Below are positions 37,749 through 46,055 of a stretch of 64,000 nucleotides of DNA, one piece after another. The translations under genes were made by a program, and so were the position numbers. The notes beneath the pieces were generated by a model. The model saw nothing but the letters and a program-made list of their open reading frames with translations. It was not told the DNA's origin and did no database searches. How positions within the stretch are numbered: position 1 is the first letter of the stretch; each line of letters opens with the position of its first letter. The DNA is from an uncultured Bacteroidota bacterium (GTDB lineage Bacteria > Bacteroidota > Bacteroidia > Chitinophagales > LD1): NCBI GenBank assembly GCA_903919075.1, contig CAIXGR010000022.1:1-64000 (forward strand). The letters run 5' to 3'.

Positions 37749-39497
37749 ATGAAATTTTCTTTCGAGCAACAATTGAGTTTTGCGTTTGCCGCATTCTTTG
37801 CAGGCACAGTTTTTATGGGCTACACCGCCTATCGAAATAATCTGGCATTTAATGAAAGTAATCACAGGATACGGCATACCGAAGAAGTACTGCGCGAAAC
37901 CGACCAAGTAGTTTCGCTTAGCAAAGACATAAGCGGCGAGCGGGCATATCTTAGCACCAGTAACCGCCAATTTTTGGAACCACTCAACCAGGCTTCAAAA
38001 TCTGTTTTTGTACATATTGCCAGTTTAAAAAACCTAACTACCGATAACCCTGCGCAGCAACAACGTATTGATTCCCTTCAATTTTATGTAAGCAAGCGCC
38101 TTGATTTTGTTTCGCAATGTATTCAGTTAATAGACCAGAAAAAAACAGACTCTGCCGCAACGCTTATTGCCACCCAGCAAAGCAGATTCTGGATGAATAA
38201 AATACGGAAAAGCACTGCCGATATACAGCAGGAAGAAGAAGTTCTGTTTCAGAAGAGAAAAGCAATTAATGATCAAAGCATAAACGCTTTTAGTGGTACA
38301 ATTTTAACCTTGTTTTCGGGTTTGTTGTTTTTATTAATCGTTACTTATATTACTATCAGGTATAATTTAACTAAGCGAATAAAATTGGAAGAAGAGCTAA
38401 AACGAACCAACAGGTTTGTAAATGCTATTCTGGAGAATATACCCGACATGATATTTGTAAAAGATGCCGAAGACCTTCGCTTTATAAGGTTTAATAAAGC
38501 AGGCGAAAAACTAATCGGGCAGCCAAGAGAAAATTTAATAGGCAAAAATGATTATGATTTTTTCCCAAAATCTCAGGCCGATTCGTTTACCGCTAAAGAT
38601 AGAGAGGTTATAAAAGGTGGAAAGTTAATTGATGTAGCCGAAGAACCAATTCAATCTCCACAAGGGGAACGTTGGCTGCACACTAAAAAAATACCGATTT
38701 ATGATGAATCGGGTAAAGCACAGTACTTACTAGGAATTTCCGAGGATATTACAGAAAATAGAATACGCTTGGCGGAAATTAGAAAATTGAACGATGAGTT
38801 AGAGAAAACGGTGGAGCAACTAACTCAAGCCAATAAAGAAATGGAGGCTTTTACTTATTCCGTTTCGCATGACCTTCGCGCTCCGCTTAGAATAATTGAT
38901 GGCTTTAGTGAAATTTTACTTAAAGATTATCGTGATAAACTAGATAATGATGGTGTTGAAACAATTAAGGTAATAACCAGTAATGCCCGGCACATGAGCA
39001 AGCTTATTGAAGATTTGTTAAACCTATCGCGTTTAGGAAGAGCAGAGCTTGTGAAAAAGCAAAACGATATGAATAGACTTGTAAATGATGTAGTTGAGGC
39101 TATCCGCATTGTTGATAATAAAATAAACGTGCCTATTAAGGTGCATAATTTAAGTGGGGCATTCTGTGATTATAACCTTACCCGCCAGGTTTGGATGAAT
39201 TTGATTTCGAACGCGCTTAAATATTCAAGAAACGTAGATAAGCCCGAAGTTGAAATTGGAAGCATTGATAAAGATGGAGTTAGTGTTTATTATGTAAAAG
39301 ATAATGGCGTAGGCTTTGATATGAAATATGCACATAAATTGTTTGGTGTTTTTCAGCGTTTACATAAAGCCACGGAGTTTGAAGGAACCGGTGTTGGTTT
39401 GGCGCTTGTACATCGTATTATTACTAAACATGGAGGTAAAATTTGGGTAGAGGCTAAACTGAGCGAAGGGGCTACTTTTTATTTTACCCTTGGATGA
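37749..39497 (+). CDS. Membrane sensor histidine kinase with CHASE3 and PAS domains
   Basis: Sensor half of a two-component pair. Membrane helices lie at about 8-25 and 178-200 and enclose an extracytoplasmic CHASE3 domain (RAYLSTSNRQFLEPL). A PAS domain follows at about 219-330, then HisKA with phosphoacceptor His374 in SVSHDLRAPLR, then HATPase_c with NALKYS and GVGFDMK boxes. The 582 residues are complete. The response regulator gene begins 48 bases downstream on the same strand and is the likely partner. The signal cannot be told; the nearby kdp genes suggest potassium or osmotic status. Confidence 0.9.
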   Translation: MKFSFEQQLSFAFAAFFAGTVFMGYTAYRNNLAFNESNHRIRHTEEVLRETDQVVSLSKDISGERAYLSTSNRQFLEPLNQASKSVFVHIASLKNLTTDNPAQQQRIDSLQFYVSKRLDFVSQCIQLIDQKKTDSAATLIATQQSRFWMNKIRKSTADIQQEEEVLFQKRKAINDQSINAFSGTILTLFSGLLFLLIVTYITIRYNLTKRIKLEEELKRTNRFVNAILENIPDMIFVKDAEDLRFIRFNKAGEKLIGQPRENLIGKNDYDFFPKSQADSFTAKDREVIKGGKLIDVAEEPIQSPQGERWLHTKKIPIYDESGKAQYLLGISEDITENRIRLAEIRKLNDELEKTVEQLTQANKEMEAFTYSVSHDLRAPLRIIDGFSEILLKDYRDKLDNDGVETIKVITSNARHMSKLIEDLLNLSRLGRAELVKKQNDMNRLVNDVVEAIRIVDNKINVPIKVHNLSGAFCDYNLTRQVWMNLISNALKYSRNVDKPEVEIGSIDKDGVSVYYVKDNGVGFDMKYAHKLFGVFQRLHKATEFEGTGVGLALVHRIITKHGGKIWVEAKLSEGATFYFTLG

Positions 39498-39545
39498 TAT
39501 TACTTCTTATAAGCCATTAGCATAAAATTTACAGATATTTGCCGC

Positions 39546-40874
39546 ATGAAAGCAACCATTTTGGTTATAGATGATGAGGCAAAATTGCGCGAGTTACTTT
39601 CGCGTATTATTTCGCTAGAAGGTTTCAATGTGCTGGAAGCCGATACTGCTAAAGCCGGATTAAAAATACTGGAGAGGAATGAAGTGCATGTAGTATTAAG
39701 TGATGTAAAACTACCTGACGCTAATGGTATTGAACTAAGTTGCGAAATTAAAAGCAAGTATCCCTGCACAGAGATAATTGTGCTTACTGCTTTTGGCACT
39801 ATTGCCGATGGCGTGAAAGCAATTAAAGCAGGAGCTTTTGATTACCTGACTAAAGGTGACGATAACGAAAGAATAATTCCGCTGCTGAATAAAGCTGTTG
39901 AAAAAGCCATTCTCCAATTCCGTATTCAGCAATTGGAGAAAAAGGTTTCTGAAAAATATAGTTTCGAAAATATTCTGGGCACATCAAAAGCCATTATGCA
40001 ATCAAAAGAACTGGCAGCTAAAGTTGCAATGACTGACTCCACTGTACTTTTGTTAGGCGAAACCGGAACCGGTAAAGAGGTATTTGCCCAATCTATTCAC
40101 CAGGCCGGCAAAAGAAGGCTGAAACCTTTTATTGCTGTTAACTGCAGTGCTTTTGCCAAAGATATATTGGAAAGCGAACTCTTCGGGCATAAGGCTGGGG
40201 CTTTTACGGGTGCCATAAAAGATAAACGTGGTTTGCTTGAAGAAGCACATGAGGGAACTATATTTTTAGATGAGATTGGCGAAATGAATATTGAGCTACA
40301 GGCAAAACTATTGCGTGCGCTCGAAACCAGTGAATTTTATAAAGTGGGAGATTCGAAGCCCACCAAAGTGAATGTACGTTTTATTGCTGCATCAAACCGG
40401 AATCTTGAAGCGGAAAGCGAAAAGGGAACATTCCGTTCTGACCTGTTTTATCGTCTTTCGGTATTTACTATTCATTTGCCATCGCTTAATGAACGAATGG
40501 AAGACATAGAAATATTGGCTGAGCATTTTATTAAAATATTTGCCGATAAAATGAATAAGCCCCAACCTAAAATGTCGACCGCGTTTTTAGATGCTCTTCA
40601 ACATCATGCCTGGAAAGGGAATACCCGGGAGTTGAAAAATGTTACCGAGCGGGCAGTAATACTTGCCGAAAATGTTTTGCGACCTGAAGATTTACCCTTC
40701 AATTTTTCAGATGCAACTTCTTCGCAATTTGTTTTTGACATTGCAGAAGTTGAAAAGCGACATATTCAAAAGGTATTGAAACACACCAATGGTAATAAAA
40801 CCGAAGCCGCCAAATTGATGAACATCGGCCTTACTACCTTATACCGTAAGCTGCAGGATTATAAAATCGAATAA
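39546..40874 (+). CDS. Sigma-54-dependent response regulator (NtrC/AtoC type)
   Basis: Transcription activator. The receiver domain has the acid pair Asp9-Asp10 and phosphoacceptor Asp53 in LSDVKLPD. The AAA+ domain has Walker A GETGTGKE near residue 171 and the sigma-54 contact loop GAFTGA at 218-223, both intact. A Fis-type helix-turn-helix closes the protein (KTEAAKLMNIGLTTLYRKL). The 442 residues are complete. It follows its kinase gene and lies 135 bases before a sigma-54-like promoter of the kdp cluster, so it is the best candidate for kdp activator, in place of the missing KdpE. Confidence 0.93.
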   Translation: MKATILVIDDEAKLRELLSRIISLEGFNVLEADTAKAGLKILERNEVHVVLSDVKLPDANGIELSCEIKSKYPCTEIIVLTAFGTIADGVKAIKAGAFDYLTKGDDNERIIPLLNKAVEKAILQFRIQQLEKKVSEKYSFENILGTSKAIMQSKELAAKVAMTDSTVLLLGETGTGKEVFAQSIHQAGKRRLKPFIAVNCSAFAKDILESELFGHKAGAFTGAIKDKRGLLEEAHEGTIFLDEIGEMNIELQAKLLRALETSEFYKVGDSKPTKVNVRFIAASNRNLEAESEKGTFRSDLFYRLSVFTIHLPSLNERMEDIEILAEHFIKIFADKMNKPQPKMSTAFLDALQHHAWKGNTRELKNVTERAVILAENVLRPEDLPFNFSDATSSQFVFDIAEVEKRHIQKVLKHTNGNKTEAAKLMNIGLTTLYRKLQDYKIE

Positions 40875-40966
40875 CCTTTCATTTTGGAAAAGCATTTATC
40901 ATTTCGGTAAGGTATCCCCAACTTTTGCCAATCTTATCCAATGCTCAAGATTCTCCATTTTCGTTA

Positions 40967-40996
40967 TTAATCAATGGGTTACAAAATATTGATTAA
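40967..40996. promoter_or_regulatory. Dyad upstream of the kdp sigma-54 promoter (possible activator site)
   Basis: TTAATCAAT (40967-40975) and ATTGATTAA (40988-40996) are perfect nine-base inverted arms, 12 bases apart and two helical turns between centres. The dyad is centred about 55 bases before the predicted transcription start. It is AT-rich with no T tract, so it is not a terminator. Confidence 0.5.
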
Positions 40997-41009
40997 ATGC
41001 TTTAGTAGC

Positions 41010-41024
41010 TGGCACCTATTTTGA
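41010..41024 (+). promoter_or_regulatory. Putative sigma-54 (RpoN) promoter of the kdp cluster
   Basis: TGGCAC, five bases (CTATT), then TTGA: the -24/-12 elements with exact spacing and one deviation from TTGC. The predicted start is near 41036, just before the first gene of the cluster. The adjacent gene encodes a sigma-54 activator. Confidence 0.65.
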
Positions 41025-41041
41025 AATGGGTGTGCCAAAAT

Positions 41042-41410
41042 ATGTATTCTATGATTTTGCTATATGATGCAGTATCGGTAATTCAAAGCGAGTTTCCATA
41101 CCTTTCTTATCAAACTAGAAATAGCTCAAATAATAAGAACTTGTTTCATGTGGTTAACAATTTGGCCAATTATACCAAAAATCAACTTCTTGAAAATAAT
41201 GAAGCAGAATGCGAGCACTGTTTTAAGGTAGCTTATGAGATATGGGAACAGGGCAGCAATATTTCTAAAATGGCTATTGAGAACATTTTTGTTTACAGCC
41301 TTAGTCGTTTATTGGAAAGGTCTTTCTCGGTTTCAAATGAAGCACGGGAACAATTTCTTAAATTTTTCAGAAAACAATATGAGGTGCAAATTGGGGGTAA
41401 ATACCCTTAA
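41042..41410 (+). CDS. Small cytoplasmic protein at the head of the kdp cluster (DUF7674-like)
   Basis: Protein of 122 residues without signal peptide or membrane segment, helical, with a Cys pair in ECEHCF near residue 57. It resembles small proteins of the DUF7674 kind, which often precede kdp genes in Bacteroidota; the function is unknown. A TTG at 41021 in the same frame lies inside the -12 promoter element and cannot be the start. ATG 41042 leaves a leader of only about six bases and ATG 41051 about fifteen, so the latter is also possible. It is probably the first gene transcribed from the sigma-54 promoter, so a regulatory or accessory role in potassium uptake is inferred. Confidence 0.72.
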   Translation: MYSMILLYDAVSVIQSEFPYLSYQTRNSSNNKNLFHVVNNLANYTKNQLLENNEAECEHCFKVAYEIWEQGSNISKMAIENIFVYSLSRLLERSFSVSNEAREQFLKFFRKQYEVQIGGKYP

Positions 41411-41484
41411 TAAGCTGTTATGATAAAAGTCATATCAACAAACAGTGCCCAAGACAGATATTTGTAATAAATAAATAATAATTA

Positions 41485-41568
41485 ATGATAACCATAATAC
41501 TAATAACAAGCGGACTTTTGTGTTTCGCATTTTTCTTAAAACTGATTGACTGGTTCGAAAAAATTTAA
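41485..41568 (+). CDS. 27-residue single-pass membrane peptide
   Basis: Short ORF with a hydrophobic helix (MITIILITSGLLCFAFF) followed by LKLIDWFEKI. It ends 3 bases before kdpF, in the same direction. The size and topology match single-pass KDP accessory peptides, but it lacks the PExF ending of KdpF. It may be a second small subunit or a leader peptide. The call rests on position, hydrophobic pattern and close spacing; no homologue is recognised. Confidence 0.55.
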   Translation: MITIILITSGLLCFAFFLKLIDWFEKI

Positions 41569-41571
41569 TCT

Positions 41572-41649
41572 ATGATAGCTCTGTTCATCGTATCGATATT
41601 TGTTTTTGCTTATTTGGTTTATGTATTAATTAAACCTGAAAAATTCTGA
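41572..41649 (+). CDS. kdpF: K+-transporting ATPase subunit F
   Basis: Peptide of 25 residues (MIALFIVSIFVFAYLVYVL, then IKPEKF). One membrane helix ending in the PExF motif is the KdpF signature; the subunit stabilises the KdpFABC complex in the inner membrane. It ends 4 bases before kdpA. It is too short for most gene finders. Confidence 0.85.
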   Translation: MIALFIVSIFVFAYLVYVLIKPEKF

Positions 41650-41653
41650 AAAG

Positions 41654-43381
41654 ATGTTTACTTATACTGAAATACTTGGCATATTATTGATGTTTTTCGG
41701 AACTGTTGCATTGGCTATTCCGCTCGGAAAGTACATTGCCAAAGTTTACGGTGGCGAAAAAACGCTTCTTGATGCAGTTTTTAATCCGCTTGAAAAATTA
41801 TTTTTCAAGCTAAGCGGAATTGACGCTAGTAAGGAAATGAATTGGAAGCAAAGCATGGTAGCCTTACTGGTTATTAATGCCGTATGGTTCATTTACGCAT
41901 TTGTAATTTTAATTTATCAGGGTTCTCTCCCACTAAATCCCGACCACAATCCATCTATGACAGCTGACCTTGCGTTTAATACCGCCATCAGTTTTGTAGT
42001 GAATTGCAATTTGCAGGACTACAGTGGTGAGACAGGAGCCAGTTATTTTACGCAAATTTTTGTATTCACATTCTTGCAGTTTGTTTCAGCTGCCACCGGT
42101 ATGGCAGCATTAGCCGTGTTGTTTAATGCCTTAAAAGAACGCACTACTGATAAGCTCGGAAACTTCTATAACTACTTTATGAAATCGCTTACAAGGGTTT
42201 TACTTCCACTAAGTATTGTAGTAGCCGTTATCTTTCTTTTCAATGGTATGCCAATGACCTTTAAAGCAAAAGATACTGTTGTAGCCATGCAAGGCGATAC
42301 CTCACAGGTATCTCGAGGCCCAGTGGCAGCCATGATACCTATTAAACATCTTGGTACCAATGGCGGTGGCTTTTTCGGGGCCAACTCTGCACATCCATTT
42401 GAAAATCCAAACTATCTAACCAATGTAGTTGAGATGATTGCCCAATTGCTGATTTCGATGGCTATGATATTTGCTTTAGGTTATTACCTGAAAAGGAAAA
42501 AATTGGCCTGGGTGATTTTTGGTGTAATGACAGTCGGATTTCTCATGCTGGCAATTCCTAATATAATGATGGAGGTTAAGGGCAACCCCGCTATTGCAAA
42601 AATGGGCATCAATATGTCGGCCGGTGCAACTGAGGGCAAAGAAATTCGTTTTGGCGCTGCTGCTTCAGGCTATTGGAGCATTCTTACTACCGTTATCTCT
42701 ACCGGCTCAGTTAATGCTATGCATGATAGTACTATGCCTTTATCCGGTATGAACGAAATGTTAGCTATGATGGTGAATGCCTTTTATGGCGGCGTTGGTG
42801 CCGGTATGCTCAACTTTTTCATCTTTATCATCATCGCAGTTTTTATTTCGGGTTTAATGGTAGGCCGCACCCCTGAGTTTCTTGGTAAAAAGATTGAGGC
42901 CCGGGAAATGAAAATTGCGGTGCTGGTCTCTCTCCTATCGCCATTATTAATATTGGGATTTACTGCTTTAGCAAGTTACTTCGCTGCGCATGATACTAAT
43001 ATGGGTTGGTGGTTCGGTGGCAAAGCCAGCACATGGCTTAATAATCCCGGATATCATGGTTTTTCGGAAATGCTTTATCAGTTCACATCAAGCAACGCCA
43101 ATAATGGAAGCGGCTTTGAAGGATTGAATGACAATAATCCATTTTGGAATATAACTGCCGGTGTAGTAATGATACTGGGCCGCTTTATACCAATCATAGG
43201 TCCGGTAGCAATTGCTGGCTTGCTTGCTGGTAAAAAATATATTCCTGAAAGTGCGGGTACATTAAAAACCGATACGCTCACTTTCGGATTGATGACACTG
43301 GCAGTAATTCTAATTATAACAGCACTATTATATTTTCCTGCATTGGCATTGGGGCCTTTGGCGGAGTATTTCAGTATGTAA
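41654..43381 (+). CDS. kdpA: K+-transporting ATPase subunit A (channel-like)
   Basis: Potassium-binding, channel-like subunit of the high-affinity KdpFABC pump in the inner membrane. Four pore-loop regions with Gly/Asn-rich selectivity motifs are visible: FVVNCNLQDYSGE, LGTNGGGFFGANSAHPFENP, STGSVNAMHD and SSNANNGSGFEGL. About ten membrane helices cover 575 residues, the normal length. The gene starts 4 bases after kdpF. Confidence 0.97.
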   Translation: MFTYTEILGILLMFFGTVALAIPLGKYIAKVYGGEKTLLDAVFNPLEKLFFKLSGIDASKEMNWKQSMVALLVINAVWFIYAFVILIYQGSLPLNPDHNPSMTADLAFNTAISFVVNCNLQDYSGETGASYFTQIFVFTFLQFVSAATGMAALAVLFNALKERTTDKLGNFYNYFMKSLTRVLLPLSIVVAVIFLFNGMPMTFKAKDTVVAMQGDTSQVSRGPVAAMIPIKHLGTNGGGFFGANSAHPFENPNYLTNVVEMIAQLLISMAMIFALGYYLKRKKLAWVIFGVMTVGFLMLAIPNIMMEVKGNPAIAKMGINMSAGATEGKEIRFGAAASGYWSILTTVISTGSVNAMHDSTMPLSGMNEMLAMMVNAFYGGVGAGMLNFFIFIIIAVFISGLMVGRTPEFLGKKIEAREMKIAVLVSLLSPLLILGFTALASYFAAHDTNMGWWFGGKASTWLNNPGYHGFSEMLYQFTSSNANNGSGFEGLNDNNPFWNITAGVVMILGRFIPIIGPVAIAGLLAGKKYIPESAGTLKTDTLTFGLMTLAVILIITALLYFPALALGPLAEYFSM

Positions 43382-43405
43382 AAGCAGTATTAAAATTTAA
43401 TTAAA

Positions 43406-45457
43406 ATGGGCACAGAAAGAAAAGCAGCATTATTTGAAAAAGAACTTGTTGGAGAAGCCATTATACAATCGTTCGTAAAACTTAATCCAAAAATTCTTTT
43501 CCGTAATCCTGTAATGTTTACTGTTGAAATTGGAACCGCAATTATGTTGGCGGTAACTATTTATTCAGCTATTAATCATGATAAATCGCAAGGTTCATTT
43601 GGCTATAATTTGGCGGTGTTCCTCGTACTACTTTTTACAGTGCTATTCGCCAACTTTGCTGAAGCCATAGCTGAGGCTCGGGGAAAAGCACAGGCTGATT
43701 CATTACGCAAAACACGACAAGACACAAAGGCGAAATTGGTAGTGGAAGATAGGCGTGGATTTGAAGTAAAAACCACTTCCACCGTTTCCTCGCAGTTAAA
43801 AAAAGGTGATATTTTTTTATGTGTAGCTGGGGATATTATACCCACCGACGGCGAAATTATTGAAGGTCTTGCTACAATTGATGAGAGTGCTATTACCGGA
43901 GAAAGTGCACCGGTAATTCGCGAATCGGGTGGGGATAAAAGCAGCGTTACCGGTGGCACCAAAGTTTTAAGCGATAGGGTAAAAGTTTTGGTTACTACGC
44001 AACCGGGAGAAAGCTTTTTGGATAAAATGATAGCTCTGGTAGAAAGTGCAACAAGACAAAAAACCCCCAATGAAATTGCCTTAACTATTTTATTGGCCGG
44101 GTTTACACTTGTGTTTGTTATTGTATGTGTAACACTTCAACCCTTTGCGGTTTATGCTAAAACGCCCATTACTATAGCTGCCTTCATTTCACTTTTTGTT
44201 TGTTTAATTCCTACAACTATTGGTGGGTTACTTTCAGCAATTGGTATAGCAGGAATGAATAGGGCTTTACGTGCCAATGTAATTACCAAATCGGGTAAGG
44301 CAGTGGAAACAGCGGGTGACTTAGATACCTTGTTATTAGATAAAACAGGAACTATTACAATTGGTAACCGGAAAGCCACCAATTTTTATGAAGCGCCGGG
44401 AGTGGATAAAAATACTTTTATTGAGTTATGTACCTTAAGCTCGCTGGCTGATGAAACACCTGAGGGAAAATCGATTGTTGAATTGGCAGGTTACGAAAAG
44501 GTAAAATCTCTTTCAATCGAAGGTTCAGTTTTAATAAAATTTACTGCTGAAACGCGCACATCTGGTGTTGACCTAAAAGACGGAAGACGCATTCGTAAAG
44601 GAGCATTGGATGCTATTGCTAGAATTTCTGAGAATGCGGGTAATCCGTTTCCTCAGGAAACTGCTGCGAAGGTGAAAGAAATATCATCAAATGGAGGTAC
44701 GCCTCTAGTAGTTTCATTGAATGAAAAAGTTCTTGGGGTTATAGAGCTTCAGGATATTATTAAAACTGGCATTAAAGAACGCTTTGAGCGTTTGCGTAAA
44801 ATGGGGGTAAAAACTGTAATGGTTACCGGTGATAATCCGCTTACTGCAAAATATATTGCCGAAGCTGCTGGTGTGGATGATTTTATTGCAGAGGCCAAGC
44901 CTGAGGATAAAATGAATTACATACGCAAGGAACAGGCCAGCGGTAAGCTAGTAGCGATGATGGGCGATGGCACTAACGATGCACCGGCGCTGGCCCAAGC
45001 TGATGTGGGTGTTGCCATGAACAGCGGAACACAGGCTGCTAAAGAGGCTGGCAATATGGTTGACTTGGATAATGATCCTACCAAGTTGATTGAAATAGTG
45101 GAAATAGGAAAGCAATTATTAATGACTCGTGGAACATTAACCACCTTTTCAATTGCTAATGACGTAGCCAAATATTTTGCAATTGTACCTGCACTTTTTA
45201 TTACATCAATACCAGCTTTACAAGGATTGAACATTATGAAATTGCATTCACCGGAAAGCGCTATTATGTCGGCTATAATATTTAATGCATTGATAATACC
45301 GACTTTAATTCCTTTGGCATTGCGCGGAGTTGCTTACAAGCCTATTGGTGCAAGTGCTTTGTTGAGAAGAAATTTATTCATTTATGGTCTTGGTGGTGTT
45401 GTGGTACCTTTTATAGGTATTAAACTACTTGATCTATTTATTTCATTATTAGTTTAA
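43406..45457 (+). CDS. kdpB: K+-transporting ATPase subunit B (P-type ATPase)
   Basis: Catalytic P-type ATPase subunit of KdpFABC. The phosphorylated aspartate is Asp312 in [10 protein letters not shown]. The actuator motif ITGESAPV lies near residue 161, and the hinge motif [19 protein letters not shown] near 518. The inhibitory-phosphorylation motif TGES is intact. The 683 residues are complete. The gene starts 24 bases after kdpA and is followed after 13 bases by kdpC. Confidence 0.97.
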   Translation: MGTERKAALFEKELVGEAIIQSFVKLNPKILFRNPVMFTVEIGTAIMLAVTIYSAINHDKSQGSFGYNLAVFLVLLFTVLFANFAEAIAEARGKAQADSLRKTRQDTKAKLVVEDRRGFEVKTTSTVSSQLKKGDIFLCVAGDIIPTDGEIIEGLATIDESAITGESAPVIRESGGDKSSVTGGTKVLSDRVKVLVTTQPGESFLDKMIALVESATRQKTPNEIALTILLAGFTLVFVIVCVTLQPFAVYAKTPITIAAFISLFVCLIPTTIGGLLSAIGIAGMNRALRANVITKSGKAVETAGDLDTLLLDKTGTITIGNRKATNFYEAPGVDKNTFIELCTLSSLADETPEGKSIVELAGYEKVKSLSIEGSVLIKFTAETRTSGVDLKDGRRIRKGALDAIARISENAGNPFPQETAAKVKEISSNGGTPLVVSLNEKVLGVIELQDIIKTGIKERFERLRKMGVKTVMVTGDNPLTAKYIAEAAGVDDFIAEAKPEDKMNYIRKEQASGKLVAMMGDGTNDAPALAQADVGVAMNSGTQAAKEAGNMVDLDNDPTKLIEIVEIGKQLLMTRGTLTTFSIANDVAKYFAIVPALFITSIPALQGLNIMKLHSPESAIMSAIIFNALIIPTLIPLALRGVAYKPIGASALLRRNLFIYGLGGVVVPFIGIKLLDLFISLLV

Positions 45458-45470
45458 ATATATTTCGAAA

Positions 45471-46037
45471 ATGAAAACTCATATTCTTCCGGCAATAAAA
45501 CTTACGATTATATGTATCCTGTTCTTTTCAGGCATATACACGCTTGCAGTTTGGGGTATAGCTTATATAGTAGCACCTAATCATGGCGATGGACAAACTG
45601 TTCGGGTAAATGGCAAGGTAGTAGGTTATGAACTGATAGGCCAAAAATTCAATCAGGATAAATATTTCTGGTCACGTCCATCGTCGGTAGATTATAACGC
45701 AGCCGGTTCCGGTGGTAGTAATAAAGGGCCATCTAATCCTGATTATTTAAAACAGGTTCAATTAGCTATTGATACATTTTTGTTGCGCAATCCATCAGTT
45801 AAAAAGGAAGATGTTCCGGTTGAAATGGTTACTGCTTCGGGTAGCGGATTAGACCCGGATATCTCGCCAGAGGCTGCGGCTGTGCAAATTCCACGCATTG
45901 CAAAGGCTACGGGTTTAAGAGAAGATAATTTGAGGAAATTAGTCGCACTGCATACTGAGAAAGCGTTGTTGGGATTGTTCGGGCCATCAAAAGTAAACGT
46001 ACTAAAACTTAATATATCATTAAACAATTTAAAGTAA
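45471..46037 (+). CDS. kdpC: K+-transporting ATPase subunit C
   Basis: Small subunit that raises the affinity of KdpFABC for potassium and ATP. One N-terminal membrane helix at about 8-32 is followed by a periplasmic/cytoplasmic-side domain with the family motifs GQKFNQDKYFWSRPS and ASGSGLDPDISPEAA and the LNxxL-type C-terminus. The 188 residues are normal. The porin gene follows after 18 bases. Confidence 0.96.
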   Translation: MKTHILPAIKLTIICILFFSGIYTLAVWGIAYIVAPNHGDGQTVRVNGKVVGYELIGQKFNQDKYFWSRPSSVDYNAAGSGGSNKGPSNPDYLKQVQLAIDTFLLRNPSVKKEDVPVEMVTASGSGLDPDISPEAAAVQIPRIAKATGLREDNLRKLVALHTEKALLGLFGPSKVNVLKLNISLNNLK

Positions 46038-46055
46038 CACCTAAAACCAATTTTT

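Noticed and set aside
40967-40996. The dyad after the NtrC-type gene as a terminator
   Set aside because: Arms are nearly pure A/T, the loop is 12 bases and no T tract follows, so it would not terminate; a protein-binding site is the better reading.
41021-41041. TTG start for the first kdp-cluster gene
   Set aside because: The TTG is part of the -12 promoter element and lies upstream of the predicted transcription start, so it cannot be translated from that transcript.
43603-44070. 155-codon open frame on the minus strand inside kdpB
   Set aside because: It is antisense to a fully conserved gene, has no recognisable protein features and reflects codon bias of the real frame.
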